Positions 33,457 to 41,438 of a DNA stretch of 55,715 nt are shown piece after piece. This DNA comes from an uncultured Sterolibacterium sp. (GTDB taxonomy: Bacteria > Pseudomonadota > Gammaproteobacteria > Burkholderiales > Rhodocyclaceae). The notes under the pieces are model-generated. The model worked only from the letters and a program-made list of their open reading frames with translations, was not told the origin of the DNA and did not search any database. The DNA lies in NCBI GenBank assembly GCA_903832735.1, contig CAILCO010000083.1, forward strand, positions 1 through 55,715, in the 5' to 3' direction. The position numbers were made by a program, and so were the translations under genes. Within the stretch, counting starts at the first letter, position 1. The number at the start of each line of letters is the position of its first letter.

Positions 33457-34632
33457 ATGAAGAAATTGCTGAAGTCATTGCTCGCGGCTGCTGCATTGGT
33501 GTCGACGTTTGCTGCAGCGGCCGAGAATTACCCGATCAACGTGATCTTGCCGCTGACCGGCGGCGCCTCGTTTCTCGGCAAGGCCGAGCAGCATGCCCTG
33601 GAACTCGTGCAGAAATCGGTGAATGCCGGCGGCGGCATCCAGGGCCGTCCGCTGCAGTTCAATTTTTTTGACGACCAGTCCAGCCCACAGACCGCGGTGC
33701 AGATGGCCAATCAGGTGCTCGCTTTGAAACCGGCGGTGATGATTGGGCCGTCGATCGTTTCCATGTGCAACGCCGTGGCGCCGCTGGTGCAACAGAGTGG
33801 ACCGGTGATGTACTGCATGTCGCCGGGGATACATCCGGCTCCGGGCAGCTACGTATTCACTTCCAGCGTTTCGACGCACGACCTGGAGAACGCGTTGATC
33901 CGCTTCTTCCGCTTGAAGGGTTGGACCCGCATCGCGCTGATCACCAGCACCGACGCCAGCGGCCAGGATGCCGAGCGCGGCATCGACGAGGTGATGAAGC
34001 TGCCCGAGAACAAGGCCATGGTGATGGTCGAGCGCGCCCACTTCAATCCGACCGACGTCAGCGTCTCGGCGCAGATCGAGCGGGTCAAGGCGGCGCAACC
34101 GCAGGCCTTCATCGCATGGAGTACTGGCGCACCGATCGCCACCATCTTCAAGGGTATCATTCAGGCCGGATTGAACGTGCCGGTGGCGACCACCGATGGC
34201 AACATGACCTACGCCCAGATGAAGCAGTACGCCGCCTTCCTGCCCAAGGATCTGTATTTCCCCGTCGGTCTGTGGGCGGCGCAGAGTGCCAGCGTGAAAG
34301 TTCCGCCGGAAGTGAAGAAGGCGCAGGACGAGTTCTACGCTGCCTACAAGGCCGAGAACGCGGCGCCTGATGTGGCTTCGAATCATGGCTGGGCTCCGGC
34401 CATGCTGCTGATCGATGCGCTGAAGAAGGTCGGACCGAATGCCACTGCGGCGCAGGTGCGCGAGGCGCTGGCGCACATGAAGAACCATCCCGGCATCAAC
34501 GGCATGGTCGACTTCGAGGCGGTGCCGCAGCGCGGCCTGAGCGTGCAGAATGCCGTGGTGACGCGCTGGGACGCCGGCCGGCAAAGCTGGGAAACAATGA
34601 GCCAGCCCACCGGCATCCCGCTGGCAAAGTAG
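33457..34632 (+). CDS. Liv-type ABC substrate-binding protein, copy 2
   Basis: A 391-residue near-duplicate of the protein at 23559-24731: signal peptide about 1-22 (KKLLKSLLAAAALVS), then INVILPLTGGASFLGKAEQH and the same body, including one long identical stretch from HFNPTDVS to the TTDGN region. The differences cluster in the signal peptide, one Gln-Gln insertion in APLVQQSG, and the segment PDVASNHGWAPAM. A strong AAGGAGG site precedes the ATG. It directly precedes the permease–ATPase genes, so this copy is the most likely dedicated partner of that transporter. The duplicate may have a shifted specificity. Confidence 0.9.
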   Translation: MKKLLKSLLAAAALVSTFAAAAENYPINVILPLTGGASFLGKAEQHALELVQKSVNAGGGIQGRPLQFNFFDDQSSPQTAVQMANQVLALKPAVMIGPSIVSMCNAVAPLVQQSGPVMYCMSPGIHPAPGSYVFTSSVSTHDLENALIRFFRLKGWTRIALITSTDASGQDAERGIDEVMKLPENKAMVMVERAHFNPTDVSVSAQIERVKAAQPQAFIAWSTGAPIATIFKGIIQAGLNVPVATTDGNMTYAQMKQYAAFLPKDLYFPVGLWAAQSASVKVPPEVKKAQDEFYAAYKAENAAPDVASNHGWAPAMLLIDALKKVGPNATAAQVREALAHMKNHPGINGMVDFEAVPQRGLSVQNAVVTRWDAGRQSWETMSQPTGIPLAK

Positions 34633-34680
34633 CACGTGAGATAGAGCAGATGTTTTCGCAGCGCCGGTTTCCGGGGGATT

Positions 34681-34744
34681 TACAAGGGGGCACGCCCCCT
34701 TGTACCCATACGGGGGATAAACAAGGGGAGGGTCTCCCCTTGTT
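34681..34744. repeat. Twin related hairpins before livHM
   Basis: Two hairpins in tandem: arms 34681-34691/34694-34704 (11 bases) and 34720-34729/34735-34744 (10 bases). Each is preceded by CGGGGGAT and built on ACAAGGGG/CCCCTTGT, with different loops. They lie between the binding-protein stop and the permease start. They could trim expression between the abundant binding protein and the permease, or be a REP doublet. Confidence 0.55.
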
Positions 34745-34810
34745 CGTACTCTGCCGCCTTTCCGGACATCGAAGAAAAAACCACGTTCAGTTTGGCTCGA
34801 CCTAATTCCC

Positions 34811-36706
34811 ATGGATCAGTTCATCCAGATCGTCATCGGCGGGCTGCTGCAGGGCAGCGTGTTTGCCATTGTCGCTTTGGGCTATTCGCTGGTCTATCGG
34901 GTCACCGGCATCATCAATCTGTCGCAGGGCGCATTCTGCATCCTCGGCGCGCTGCTGACTTATTCGCTCGATCAGACTTTCGGCTGGCCGGTGGCCTTGG
35001 CCGCCGTGGGCGCCGCGGCGATGACCGCGCTGGTCGGACTGGCCATCGGCGCGGCGGTGTTCGTGCCGGCGCTGTCCCGGCTGCCGATTTCGAGCATGCT
35101 GATCCTGAGCGCCGGCTTGTTGACCTTGATGGAGGGTCTGGCGCTGGTGGTCTGGGGCAGCCAGCCCTATGCCCTGCCGTCGTTCTCCGGCGAGGCGCCG
35201 ATCGAGTTCTTCGGCGTGCGCATGACCACCCAGGGTTTCTGGATCGCCGGCACGGCGGCGTTGATCATCTTCGGCCTGTGGTATCTGCTGATGAAGAGCG
35301 CTGCCGGCAAGGCGCTGCGTGCCTGCGCCGAGAATCCCCTGGCGGCGCGACTGATGGGCATAGACGTGCCGCGGGTGACCCTGGCCAGTTTCGCGCTCGC
35401 CGCCTTCATCGGTGGTTTGGGCGGCATCGTGGTCGGACCGATCACCTCGCTGCAGTTCGACACCGGACGCTTCTTCACGATTTTCGGTTTCATCGCGGTG
35501 GCGATCGGCGGGCTCGGTTCCTTTCTCGGCGCAGTCGTCGGCGGACTGCTGCTCGGCGTCGTGCTGCAACTCGCCGCCGGCTATGTCTCCTCGCTGTTCG
35601 CCAATTCCCTCGCCTTCGGTCTGCTCCTCGTCGTCCTGTTGTGGCGGCCGAACGGGCTGTTCGCCTCGGGCCTGGCGCGGCGCACCGACGTCCGCGAGGA
35701 GCAGCGCATCTACCCGCCCATCGTTCGTCTGCAGGGGCGGGGCGCGCTGATCCTCGGCGTGGTCGCCGTGCTGGCGGCGATCGCGCTGCCCGCGCTCGAA
35801 CCCTCGGCCAGCGTGATGAGTTCGCTGGTGATCACCTGCATCCTGTTCGTCGCCTTGCTCGGCCTCGACATCGTGATGGGCTATGCCGGCCAGGTGAGCC
35901 TGGGTCAGGCGGGCTTCATGGCCATCGGCGGCTACGCCGCGGCGCTGCTCGCCACCAATTACGGCTGGTCGCCGCTGGCCGGATGCGCGGCAGGGATGCT
36001 GCTCTCGGTGGCCTGCGCGGCACTGCTGTCCCTATTCACGATGCGCCTGCGCGGCAATTACCTGGCCCTGGCGACGCTGGCTTTCGGCCTGCTGGTGGAT
36101 TCCTTCGCGGTCGGCCTGACCGAGGTCACCGGCGGCCCCTCGGGCCTCACCGGCATTCCCTCCTTTGCCTTGGGGCCGCTGGTCTTCGATACCTCGATCA
36201 AGATGTACTACCTGCTCATTGCCCTGATCGTCGTCCTGGTGCTGCTGCTCCTGGGCGGCGTCCGTTCTGCCTTCGGCCGGGCGCTCCAGGCGGTGCGCAC
36301 CGACCAGACCGCGGCCGGCGCACTGGGTATCAACGTCGCCCGCTACAAGCTGATCGCGCTGTGCATCAGCGCGGCGCTGGCCTCGCTGGCGGGCAGCCTG
36401 TACGCCTTCTACTTCCACTTTCTCTCGCCCGACATGGTCGGCACGCCGCGCTCCCTGGAACTGCTGGCGATGCTCGTCCTGGGCGGCGAAGGAACGCTCT
36501 TGGGGCCCCTGCTCGGGGCTGCGCTGCTGACGCTGCTGCCGACCATCATCCAGCCCCTGGCGGCCTATAAAACCCTGGCCACGGGCGCCTTGCTGGTCCT
36601 GGCGGTGCGTTACCTGCCCGGCGGCATCTTCGGCGCGGCGGCGGAACGCCTGCGCCGACTGTTCGCTGCGCGCGGCACAAGTTCTTCCAAAGCGGAGGGT
36701 AGATGA
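34811..36706 (+). CDS. LivH–LivM fusion, branched-chain-type ABC permease
   Basis: A 631-residue membrane protein joining both permease subunits of a Liv-type importer. Residues about 1-290 are LivH-like (GGLLQGSVFAIVALGYSLVYRVTGIINLSQG, AENPLAARLMGID). Residues about 305-610 are LivM-like (GLDIVMGYAGQVSLGQAGFMAIGGYAAALLA, GPSGLTGIP, YYLLIALIVVLVLLLLGGVRSAFGRALQAVR). About 8 segments lie in each half. The linker (ARRTDVREEQRIYPPIVRLQG) is cytoplasmic by charge. Its stop overlaps the livG start (ATGA), so the ATPases are coupled. No clear ribosome site is seen at its ATG. Uptake of an aromatic or dicarboxylic acid is inferred from neighbours. Confidence 0.92.
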   Translation: MDQFIQIVIGGLLQGSVFAIVALGYSLVYRVTGIINLSQGAFCILGALLTYSLDQTFGWPVALAAVGAAAMTALVGLAIGAAVFVPALSRLPISSMLILSAGLLTLMEGLALVVWGSQPYALPSFSGEAPIEFFGVRMTTQGFWIAGTAALIIFGLWYLLMKSAAGKALRACAENPLAARLMGIDVPRVTLASFALAAFIGGLGGIVVGPITSLQFDTGRFFTIFGFIAVAIGGLGSFLGAVVGGLLLGVVLQLAAGYVSSLFANSLAFGLLLVVLLWRPNGLFASGLARRTDVREEQRIYPPIVRLQGRGALILGVVAVLAAIALPALEPSASVMSSLVITCILFVALLGLDIVMGYAGQVSLGQAGFMAIGGYAAALLATNYGWSPLAGCAAGMLLSVACAALLSLFTMRLRGNYLALATLAFGLLVDSFAVGLTEVTGGPSGLTGIPSFALGPLVFDTSIKMYYLLIALIVVLVLLLLGGVRSAFGRALQAVRTDQTAAGALGINVARYKLIALCISAALASLAGSLYAFYFHFLSPDMVGTPRSLELLAMLVLGGEGTLLGPLLGAALLTLLPTIIQPLAAYKTLATGALLVLAVRYLPGGIFGAAAERLRRLFAARGTSSSKAEGR

Positions 36707-37485
36707 GCGCGGCCGCTCTCGAGGTCGTCGACCTATGCAAGACCTTCGGCGGCCTGCGCGCTGTCGACTCGGTGTCCTTCAACGTGCCTTCCGGCAGCCT
36801 GACCGCGCTGATCGGCCCGAACGGCGCCGGCAAGACCACGGTGTTCAATCTGATCACCAATTTTTTCCGTCCGGACACTGGCGAGGTGCGCTATTTCGGC
36901 GCCTCCCTGACCGGTCTGGAGCCGGGGCGGATCGCCGCGCTGGGACTGGTGCGGACTTTCCAGAGCGCGCGGATCTTTCCGGGCATGACGACGCTGGAAA
37001 ACGCCTTGGTCGGCGCGCACCTGCAGGTGCGCGCCGGGCCGCTTCGGCAGATGTTCTGGTCGGGCCAGTCCCGACGCGAAGAGCGTGCGCTGATCCGCCG
37101 CGCCGAGGCGCTGCTGGAACTGGTCGGCCTCTCCGCAGAGCGCCAGGTCCCGGCCACCGAATTGCCGATGGGCGCGCAGAAACTGCTCGAAGTCGTGCGC
37201 GCCCTGATGGCCCGGCCGCGCCTGCTGCTACTAGACGAGCCGGCGGCGGGACTGAACGACAGCGAAACCGCCGAACTCGCGGCGCTGTTGCGCGCGGTGC
37301 GTGCCAACAACATCACCGTCGCGGTCGTTGAACACAATATGTCGCTGGTGATGGGCGTGGCCGACCAGGTGGTGGTACTCGATGCGGGCAAACTGCTGGC
37401 GAGCGGCACGCCGGCGCAAATGCAGTCCGATGCCCGGGTCATCGAGGCCTATATCGGCCAAGATGAGGGGGCCGCCGATGCTTGA
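36703..37485 (+). CDS. livG: Liv-type ABC transporter ATPase, LivG
   Basis: A 260-residue ATPase with Walker A (LIGPNGAGKTTVFNLI), Q-loop region (LVRTFQSARIFPGMT), a signature-like ELPMGAQKLLEVVRALM where the usual LSGGQ is altered to LPMGAQ, Walker B (RLLLLDEPAAGLND) and the switch His (VAVVEHNMSLVM). The ending (MQSDARVIEAYIGQ) is typical of LivG. The altered signature is common in this subfamily. It starts within the permease stop and overlaps livF by eight bases. Confidence 0.93.
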   Translation: MSAAALEVVDLCKTFGGLRAVDSVSFNVPSGSLTALIGPNGAGKTTVFNLITNFFRPDTGEVRYFGASLTGLEPGRIAALGLVRTFQSARIFPGMTTLENALVGAHLQVRAGPLRQMFWSGQSRREERALIRRAEALLELVGLSAERQVPATELPMGAQKLLEVVRALMARPRLLLLDEPAAGLNDSETAELAALLRAVRANNITVAVVEHNMSLVMGVADQVVVLDAGKLLASGTPAQMQSDARVIEAYIGQDEGAADA

Positions 37486-38263
37486 GGTACGCAGACTGAC
37501 GACGGGTTATGGAGCGGATGACGTGGTGCACGACGCCAGCCTGGAGGTCAATGCCGGCGAAATCGTCGCCCTGATCGGCGCCAACGGCGCCGGCAAGTCC
37601 ACCCTGCTGAAGGCGGTCTCCGGTCTGCTCAAGGTGGGCAGCGGAGAGATCCTGTTCGACGGTGAGCGGATCGAGCAACTCTCGCCCAGGGAGCGCGTGC
37701 GCCGCGGCTTGGCTCATGTCCCGGAAGGCCGGCAGGTGTTCGCCGGCCTATCGATAGAAGAGAATCTCTGGCTCGGCGGCAATGCCCATCGCCGGCTCGA
37801 TGATGATGAGGCGGCGCGGCGCATGGCCGACATGTGCGCGCGTTTCCCGGTGCTCGGCGAGCGCCTGCAACTGCCGGCGGGGAATCTCTCCGGCGGCCAG
37901 CAACAGATGCTCGCCATCGCCCGCGGCCTGATGTCGCGGCCGCGCCTGCTGCTGCTCGACGAGCCTTCCCTCGGCCTGTCGCCGCTCCTGGTGAGCGAGA
38001 CCTTCCGCCTGATCGCCAGCCTGCGCGAACAGGGCCTGATGATCCTGCTCTCGGAGCAGAATGCGCGGCAGACCCTGGCCATTGCCGACCGCGCCTACGT
38101 GTTGGAGGCGGGGCGGGTGGTGCTGTCAGGAACGGGCCGGGAATTGCTCGGCGACGCCCAGGTCGCGGAACGCTACCTGGGCGTCGGCCACGCGGTCAGC
38201 GCGCCCGACGCCGTCGCAGCGGCCTCGCTGGCGGCACGCCTGGGGATTATCCTGCAGAGCTGA
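37478..38263 (+). CDS. livF: Liv-type ABC transporter ATPase, LivF
   Basis: A 261-residue ATPase. The start at 37478 gives MLEVRRLTTGYG, the usual LivF beginning, and overlaps the end of livG. Walker A is LIGANGAGKSTLLKAVSG, the signature NLSGGQQQMLAIARGL, Walker B RLLLLDEPSLGLSP, and the H-loop position holds Gln (LLSEQNARQTL), as usual in LivF. It pairs with LivG on the fused permease. A REP-type hairpin three bases after the stop separates it from the convergent aldolase gene. Confidence 0.93.
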   Translation: MLEVRRLTTGYGADDVVHDASLEVNAGEIVALIGANGAGKSTLLKAVSGLLKVGSGEILFDGERIEQLSPRERVRRGLAHVPEGRQVFAGLSIEENLWLGGNAHRRLDDDEAARRMADMCARFPVLGERLQLPAGNLSGGQQQMLAIARGLMSRPRLLLLDEPSLGLSPLLVSETFRLIASLREQGLMILLSEQNARQTLAIADRAYVLEAGRVVLSGTGRELLGDAQVAERYLGVGHAVSAPDAVAAASLAARLGIILQS

Positions 38264-38265
38264 AT

Positions 38266-38291
38266 GTAGGTCGGGCTCCAGCCCGACCTAC
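38266..38291. terminator. GTAG-type REP hairpin between convergent genes
   Basis: Perfect 12-base arms GTAGGTCGGGCT/AGCCCGACCTAC with a two-base loop, placed three bases after livF and 36 before the end of the opposite gene. The GTAG head and GC stem match the common REP form mobilised by RAYT proteins. It may serve as a bidirectional terminator. Confidence 0.6.
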
Positions 38292-38326
38292 GATCGCAGG
38301 GAATCCCCGCGGGACTCCCCGAAACC

Positions 38327-39073
38327 TCAGTCGATCTTGCCGACGCTTCTTTTCCAGAGCTCCCACGGACGGGTGATTACGCCGTTGTTGGTCGCGGTGG
38401 CCAGCTTCGCTTCTTCGGGATCGAGGAAGGTAATCGGTCCAATCTTGCCGGCCTCGGCCTGCAGGCGGGCGTTGGTTTCGGTGTAGACGGCGCGGAATAC
38501 CGCCTGCGGGATCGAGTCGCCGACGGCGGTCGAACCGTGGCCGCGCATCAGCACCACGGCGTGGTCGCCGAGCGCGCTGGCGAGGTCGGCGCCGAGCTGG
38601 TTGTTGCGAATCAGCATGTCGGTCATGCCGGCTTTCTTGCGGATGTCGAAGATCGGCGTGCCGCTGCCGAGAAACGAACTCATGTGGTAGATCGGCCGCA
38701 GGTTGGCGCCGGTGGCGCCGAAGGGAATCACGCTCGGCGAATGGCTGTGCACCACCGAGCGCACATCGGGCCTGGCCTTGTAGATGGCGCCGTGGATGAA
38801 GATTTCCAGATAGACGGTGCGCCCCTCGGCATTCACCGCATTGCCATCGAGGTCGAATTCGATGATGTCGGCGGCGGTCACCAGGGCCGGCGCCATGCTC
38901 CGCGCCAGCAGAAAGCGCTGCGGATCCTTGTCATGGCGCGCGCTGACATGGCCGAAGCCGTCGACGACTCCTTGCTGTGCCAGGATGCGGTTGGCCGCAA
39001 CCAGATCCTCGATCAGTTTCGGGTCCGGCGCGCCCGCCGAAACGGGGGGGGTTCCTGTTGCCGATGTTGCCAT
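38327..39073 (-). CDS. Class II aldolase/adducin-fold protein, possible aromatic decarboxylase
   Basis: A 248-residue protein with GFGHVSARHD, VYLEIFIHGAIYKARPDV, the metal pair SVVHSHSPS and VLMRGHGST, so the His ligands of the fold are present. An AGGAGA site precedes the ATG. The fold includes a 3,4-dihydroxyphthalate decarboxylase of actinobacterial phthalate pathways, which makes a decarboxylase role attractive here next to a transporter and a Pht5-like gene. A sugar-phosphate or hydroxy-acid aldolase is equally allowed by sequence. It is more like these decarboxylase-type members than the paralogue at 5563-6267, judged by eye. Confidence 0.8.
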   Translation of the reverse strand: MATSATGTPPVSAGAPDPKLIEDLVAANRILAQQGVVDGFGHVSARHDKDPQRFLLARSMAPALVTAADIIEFDLDGNAVNAEGRTVYLEIFIHGAIYKARPDVRSVVHSHSPSVIPFGATGANLRPIYHMSSFLGSGTPIFDIRKKAGMTDMLIRNNQLGADLASALGDHAVVLMRGHGSTAVGDSIPQAVFRAVYTETNARLQAEAGKIGPITFLDPEEAKLATATNNGVITRPWELWKRSVGKID

Positions 39074-39160
39074 GTGCTGCTCTCCTTTGTGAGCTTCAGG
39101 TTGCTCCAGGAACCTCTCAGCTCCGGGAACTTCTCAGTAGTGTAGAAAATGTGCTCTGGA

Positions 39161-39988
39161 TCAAGCGGCCCGGCCCAGGATCACCTCGATCACGAAGCGA
39201 CTTCCGACGTAGGCCAGCATCAAGGCGACGAAGCCGGAGAGGGTCCAGCGCAGCGCCAGCCGGCCACGCCAGCCGCGCAGGTGGCGCCCGAGCAAAAGCG
39301 CGGCGAAAATGAACCAGGAGATGAGTCCGAATACCGTCTTGTGGTCGAACGATAGCGCCTTGCCAAAGAGTTTCTCCGAGAAGAACACGCCGGATACCAC
39401 CGTCAGCGTCAGCAACAGGAAGCCGACATTGATCAGACTGAACAGCAGGGCTTCCATCGTCATGAGTGCCGGCAGGCGGGCGAGCAGCGGCGACAGGCGC
39501 CCCTTGTGCAGTTGTCTTTCGGCAACGGCCATCAGCAGGGCGTGGAGCGCCGCCAGGGTAAATAGGCTGTAGGCGAGCATCGCTATCAGCAGATGGCTAC
39601 GGAATATCAGCGAATCGCTATTGACATGCAGGGGCTGGCCAGGGAGCAGGGCCGGCAACAGGACGCAGACGGCAGCAAGCGGCAGGCCGAGCATCTGCAG
39701 GCCTTCCATGCGCGTCGAAAGGCTTTCGATCCAATACAGTGCGATCGCCAGCCAGATCATCATCGAGAGCGACACGGAGAAGCCAAAGCGCATGCCGCCA
39801 TCGGCGAAGATCTCATGGGCGAGCGTGATGCCGTGGATCACCAAGGCCACCAGGAGCAGTATCCGCTCCCACTGCCGCAGGCCGGGAGTCCCCAGCGCCG
39901 CGCTGCGCCAGGAATATGCCGCGAGTCCCGCATACAGGGCGGCGGCGAGGAAGTGCAGCAGCATCGAATGCAGTAGAATCTCGGGCAT
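39161..39988 (-). CDS. ypjD: CcsA/YpjD-type inner-membrane cytochrome c assembly-like protein
   Basis: A 275-residue membrane protein with about eight hydrophobic segments and the cytochrome-c-assembly/HemX pattern (FRSHLLIAMLAYSLFTLAALHALLM, FDHKTVFGLISWFIFAALLLGRH). The His residues in RSHLL and FDHKT are candidate haem ligands. In proteobacteria this gene lies divergently next to ffh, as here with a 36-base gap. Its precise role is unclear; export or handling of haem is suggested by the fold. It marks the right end of the catabolic island. Confidence 0.85.
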   Translation of the reverse strand: MPEILLHSMLLHFLAAALYAGLAAYSWRSAALGTPGLRQWERILLLVALVIHGITLAHEIFADGGMRFGFSVSLSMMIWLAIALYWIESLSTRMEGLQMLGLPLAAVCVLLPALLPGQPLHVNSDSLIFRSHLLIAMLAYSLFTLAALHALLMAVAERQLHKGRLSPLLARLPALMTMEALLFSLINVGFLLLTLTVVSGVFFSEKLFGKALSFDHKTVFGLISWFIFAALLLGRHLRGWRGRLALRWTLSGFVALMLAYVGSRFVIEVILGRAA

Positions 39989-40024
39989 CCGCGCAGTTTA
40001 CCTCAATCGCATTCAAATATTGCC

Positions 40025-41380
40025 ATGCTCGACAATCTTACCCAACGCCTCGCCAAAGTCGTCAAGACGCTGCGCGGTCAGGCGCGACTGACCGAAGACA
40101 ACATCACGGAGATGCTGCGCGAAGTGCGCATGGCTTTGCTCGAAGCCGACGTCGCCCTGCCGGTGATCAAGGAACTCATCGCCCGGGTGAAGGAGAAGGC
40201 CGTCGGCCAGGAAGTAATCGCTTCGCTGACCCCTGGACAGGCGCTGGTCGGGGTCGTGCATCGCGAACTGACCGAACTGATGGGCGGGGGCAATGTCGGC
40301 CTGAATCTGGCGACTCAGCCGCCGGCGGTAATCCTGATGTCCGGCCTGCAGGGCGCGGGCAAGACCACGACCACGGCCAAGTTGGGCAAGTGGCTCAGGG
40401 AGCGGCAGAAGAAGAAGGTACTGGTAGTGTCCTGCGACGTCTATCGTCCGGCCGCGATCGAGCAATTGAAGACTGTAGCCCTCCAGGCGGGCATCGATTT
40501 CTTCCCCTCAAGCGCAGAACAGTTGCCGAAGGACATTGCGGCGGCCGCCCTCGATTACGCCAGAAAGCATTACTACGACGTGCTTTTCGTCGATACCGCC
40601 GGGCGCCTGTCGATAGACAGCGCGATGATGGCCGAGATCAAGGAACTTCACGTTGTCTTGAACCCGATCGAGTCGCTGTTCGTGGTGGACGCTATGCAGG
40701 GCCAGGACGCGGTGAATACCGCCAAGGCTTTCAACGAAGCGTTGCCGCTGACCGGCATCGTCCTCACCAAACTGGATGGAGATGCGCGCGGCGGCGCGGC
40801 ATTGTCGGTGCGTCATGTGACCGGCAAGCCGCTCAAGTTTGCCGGCATCGGGGAGAAGCTTTCCGGCCTGGAGGAATTCCACCCCGAGCGGATGGCTTCG
40901 CGCATCCTCGGCATGGGCGACATTCTCGGCCTGGTCGAGGATGCGCAGCGCGGCGTCGATCAGGACAAGGCGCAGGCTTTCGCGCAGAAGGTCAAATCGG
41001 GCAAGGGTTTCGACCTGAATGACTTCAAGGAACAGATCGGCCAGATGCGCAAGATGGGCGGCTTGTCGAGCATGCTCGAAAAACTGCCGGCGCAGTTCGC
41101 CCAAGCGGCACAGCAGGCGGGTGGCGCGGTCGAGGACAAATCGATACGCCGCATCGAGGGCATCATCAACTCCATGACCCCGCAGGAACGGGCCAAGCCG
41201 GAGATCCTCAAGGCCAGCCGCAAGCGCCGCATCGCCAGCGGCGCCGGCGTCCAGGTACAGGAGGTCAACCGCCTGCTGAACCAGTTCGAGCAGACGCAGA
41301 AGATGATGAAGCAATTTTCCAAGGGCGGCATGCAGAAACTGATGCGCGGCATGAAGGGCATGATGCCGGGGATGCGCTGA
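40025..41380 (+). CDS. ffh: Signal recognition particle GTPase Ffh
   Basis: The 451-residue SRP54 homologue that binds 4.5S RNA and targets nascent membrane proteins to FtsY. It shows the N domain (LTQRLAKVVKTLRGQARLTEDN), the G domain with G1 (GLQGAGKTTTTAKLG), DVYRPAAIEQL, DTAGRLSID and TKLDGDARGGAALS, and the Met-rich M domain (MMKQFSKGGMQKLMRGMKGMMPGMR). The length is standard. It is a conserved core gene with no sign of transfer. Confidence 0.97.
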   Translation: MLDNLTQRLAKVVKTLRGQARLTEDNITEMLREVRMALLEADVALPVIKELIARVKEKAVGQEVIASLTPGQALVGVVHRELTELMGGGNVGLNLATQPPAVILMSGLQGAGKTTTTAKLGKWLRERQKKKVLVVSCDVYRPAAIEQLKTVALQAGIDFFPSSAEQLPKDIAAAALDYARKHYYDVLFVDTAGRLSIDSAMMAEIKELHVVLNPIESLFVVDAMQGQDAVNTAKAFNEALPLTGIVLTKLDGDARGGAALSVRHVTGKPLKFAGIGEKLSGLEEFHPERMASRILGMGDILGLVEDAQRGVDQDKAQAFAQKVKSGKGFDLNDFKEQIGQMRKMGGLSSMLEKLPAQFAQAAQQAGGAVEDKSIRRIEGIINSMTPQERAKPEILKASRKRRIASGAGVQVQEVNRLLNQFEQTQKMMKQFSKGGMQKLMRGMKGMMPGMR

Positions 41381-41438
41381 GGGATTTGCTGTTGCCGGGT
41401 CTCGCCCCGGCTCGGCGGTGCAGAGGGGAATGGGCGCA

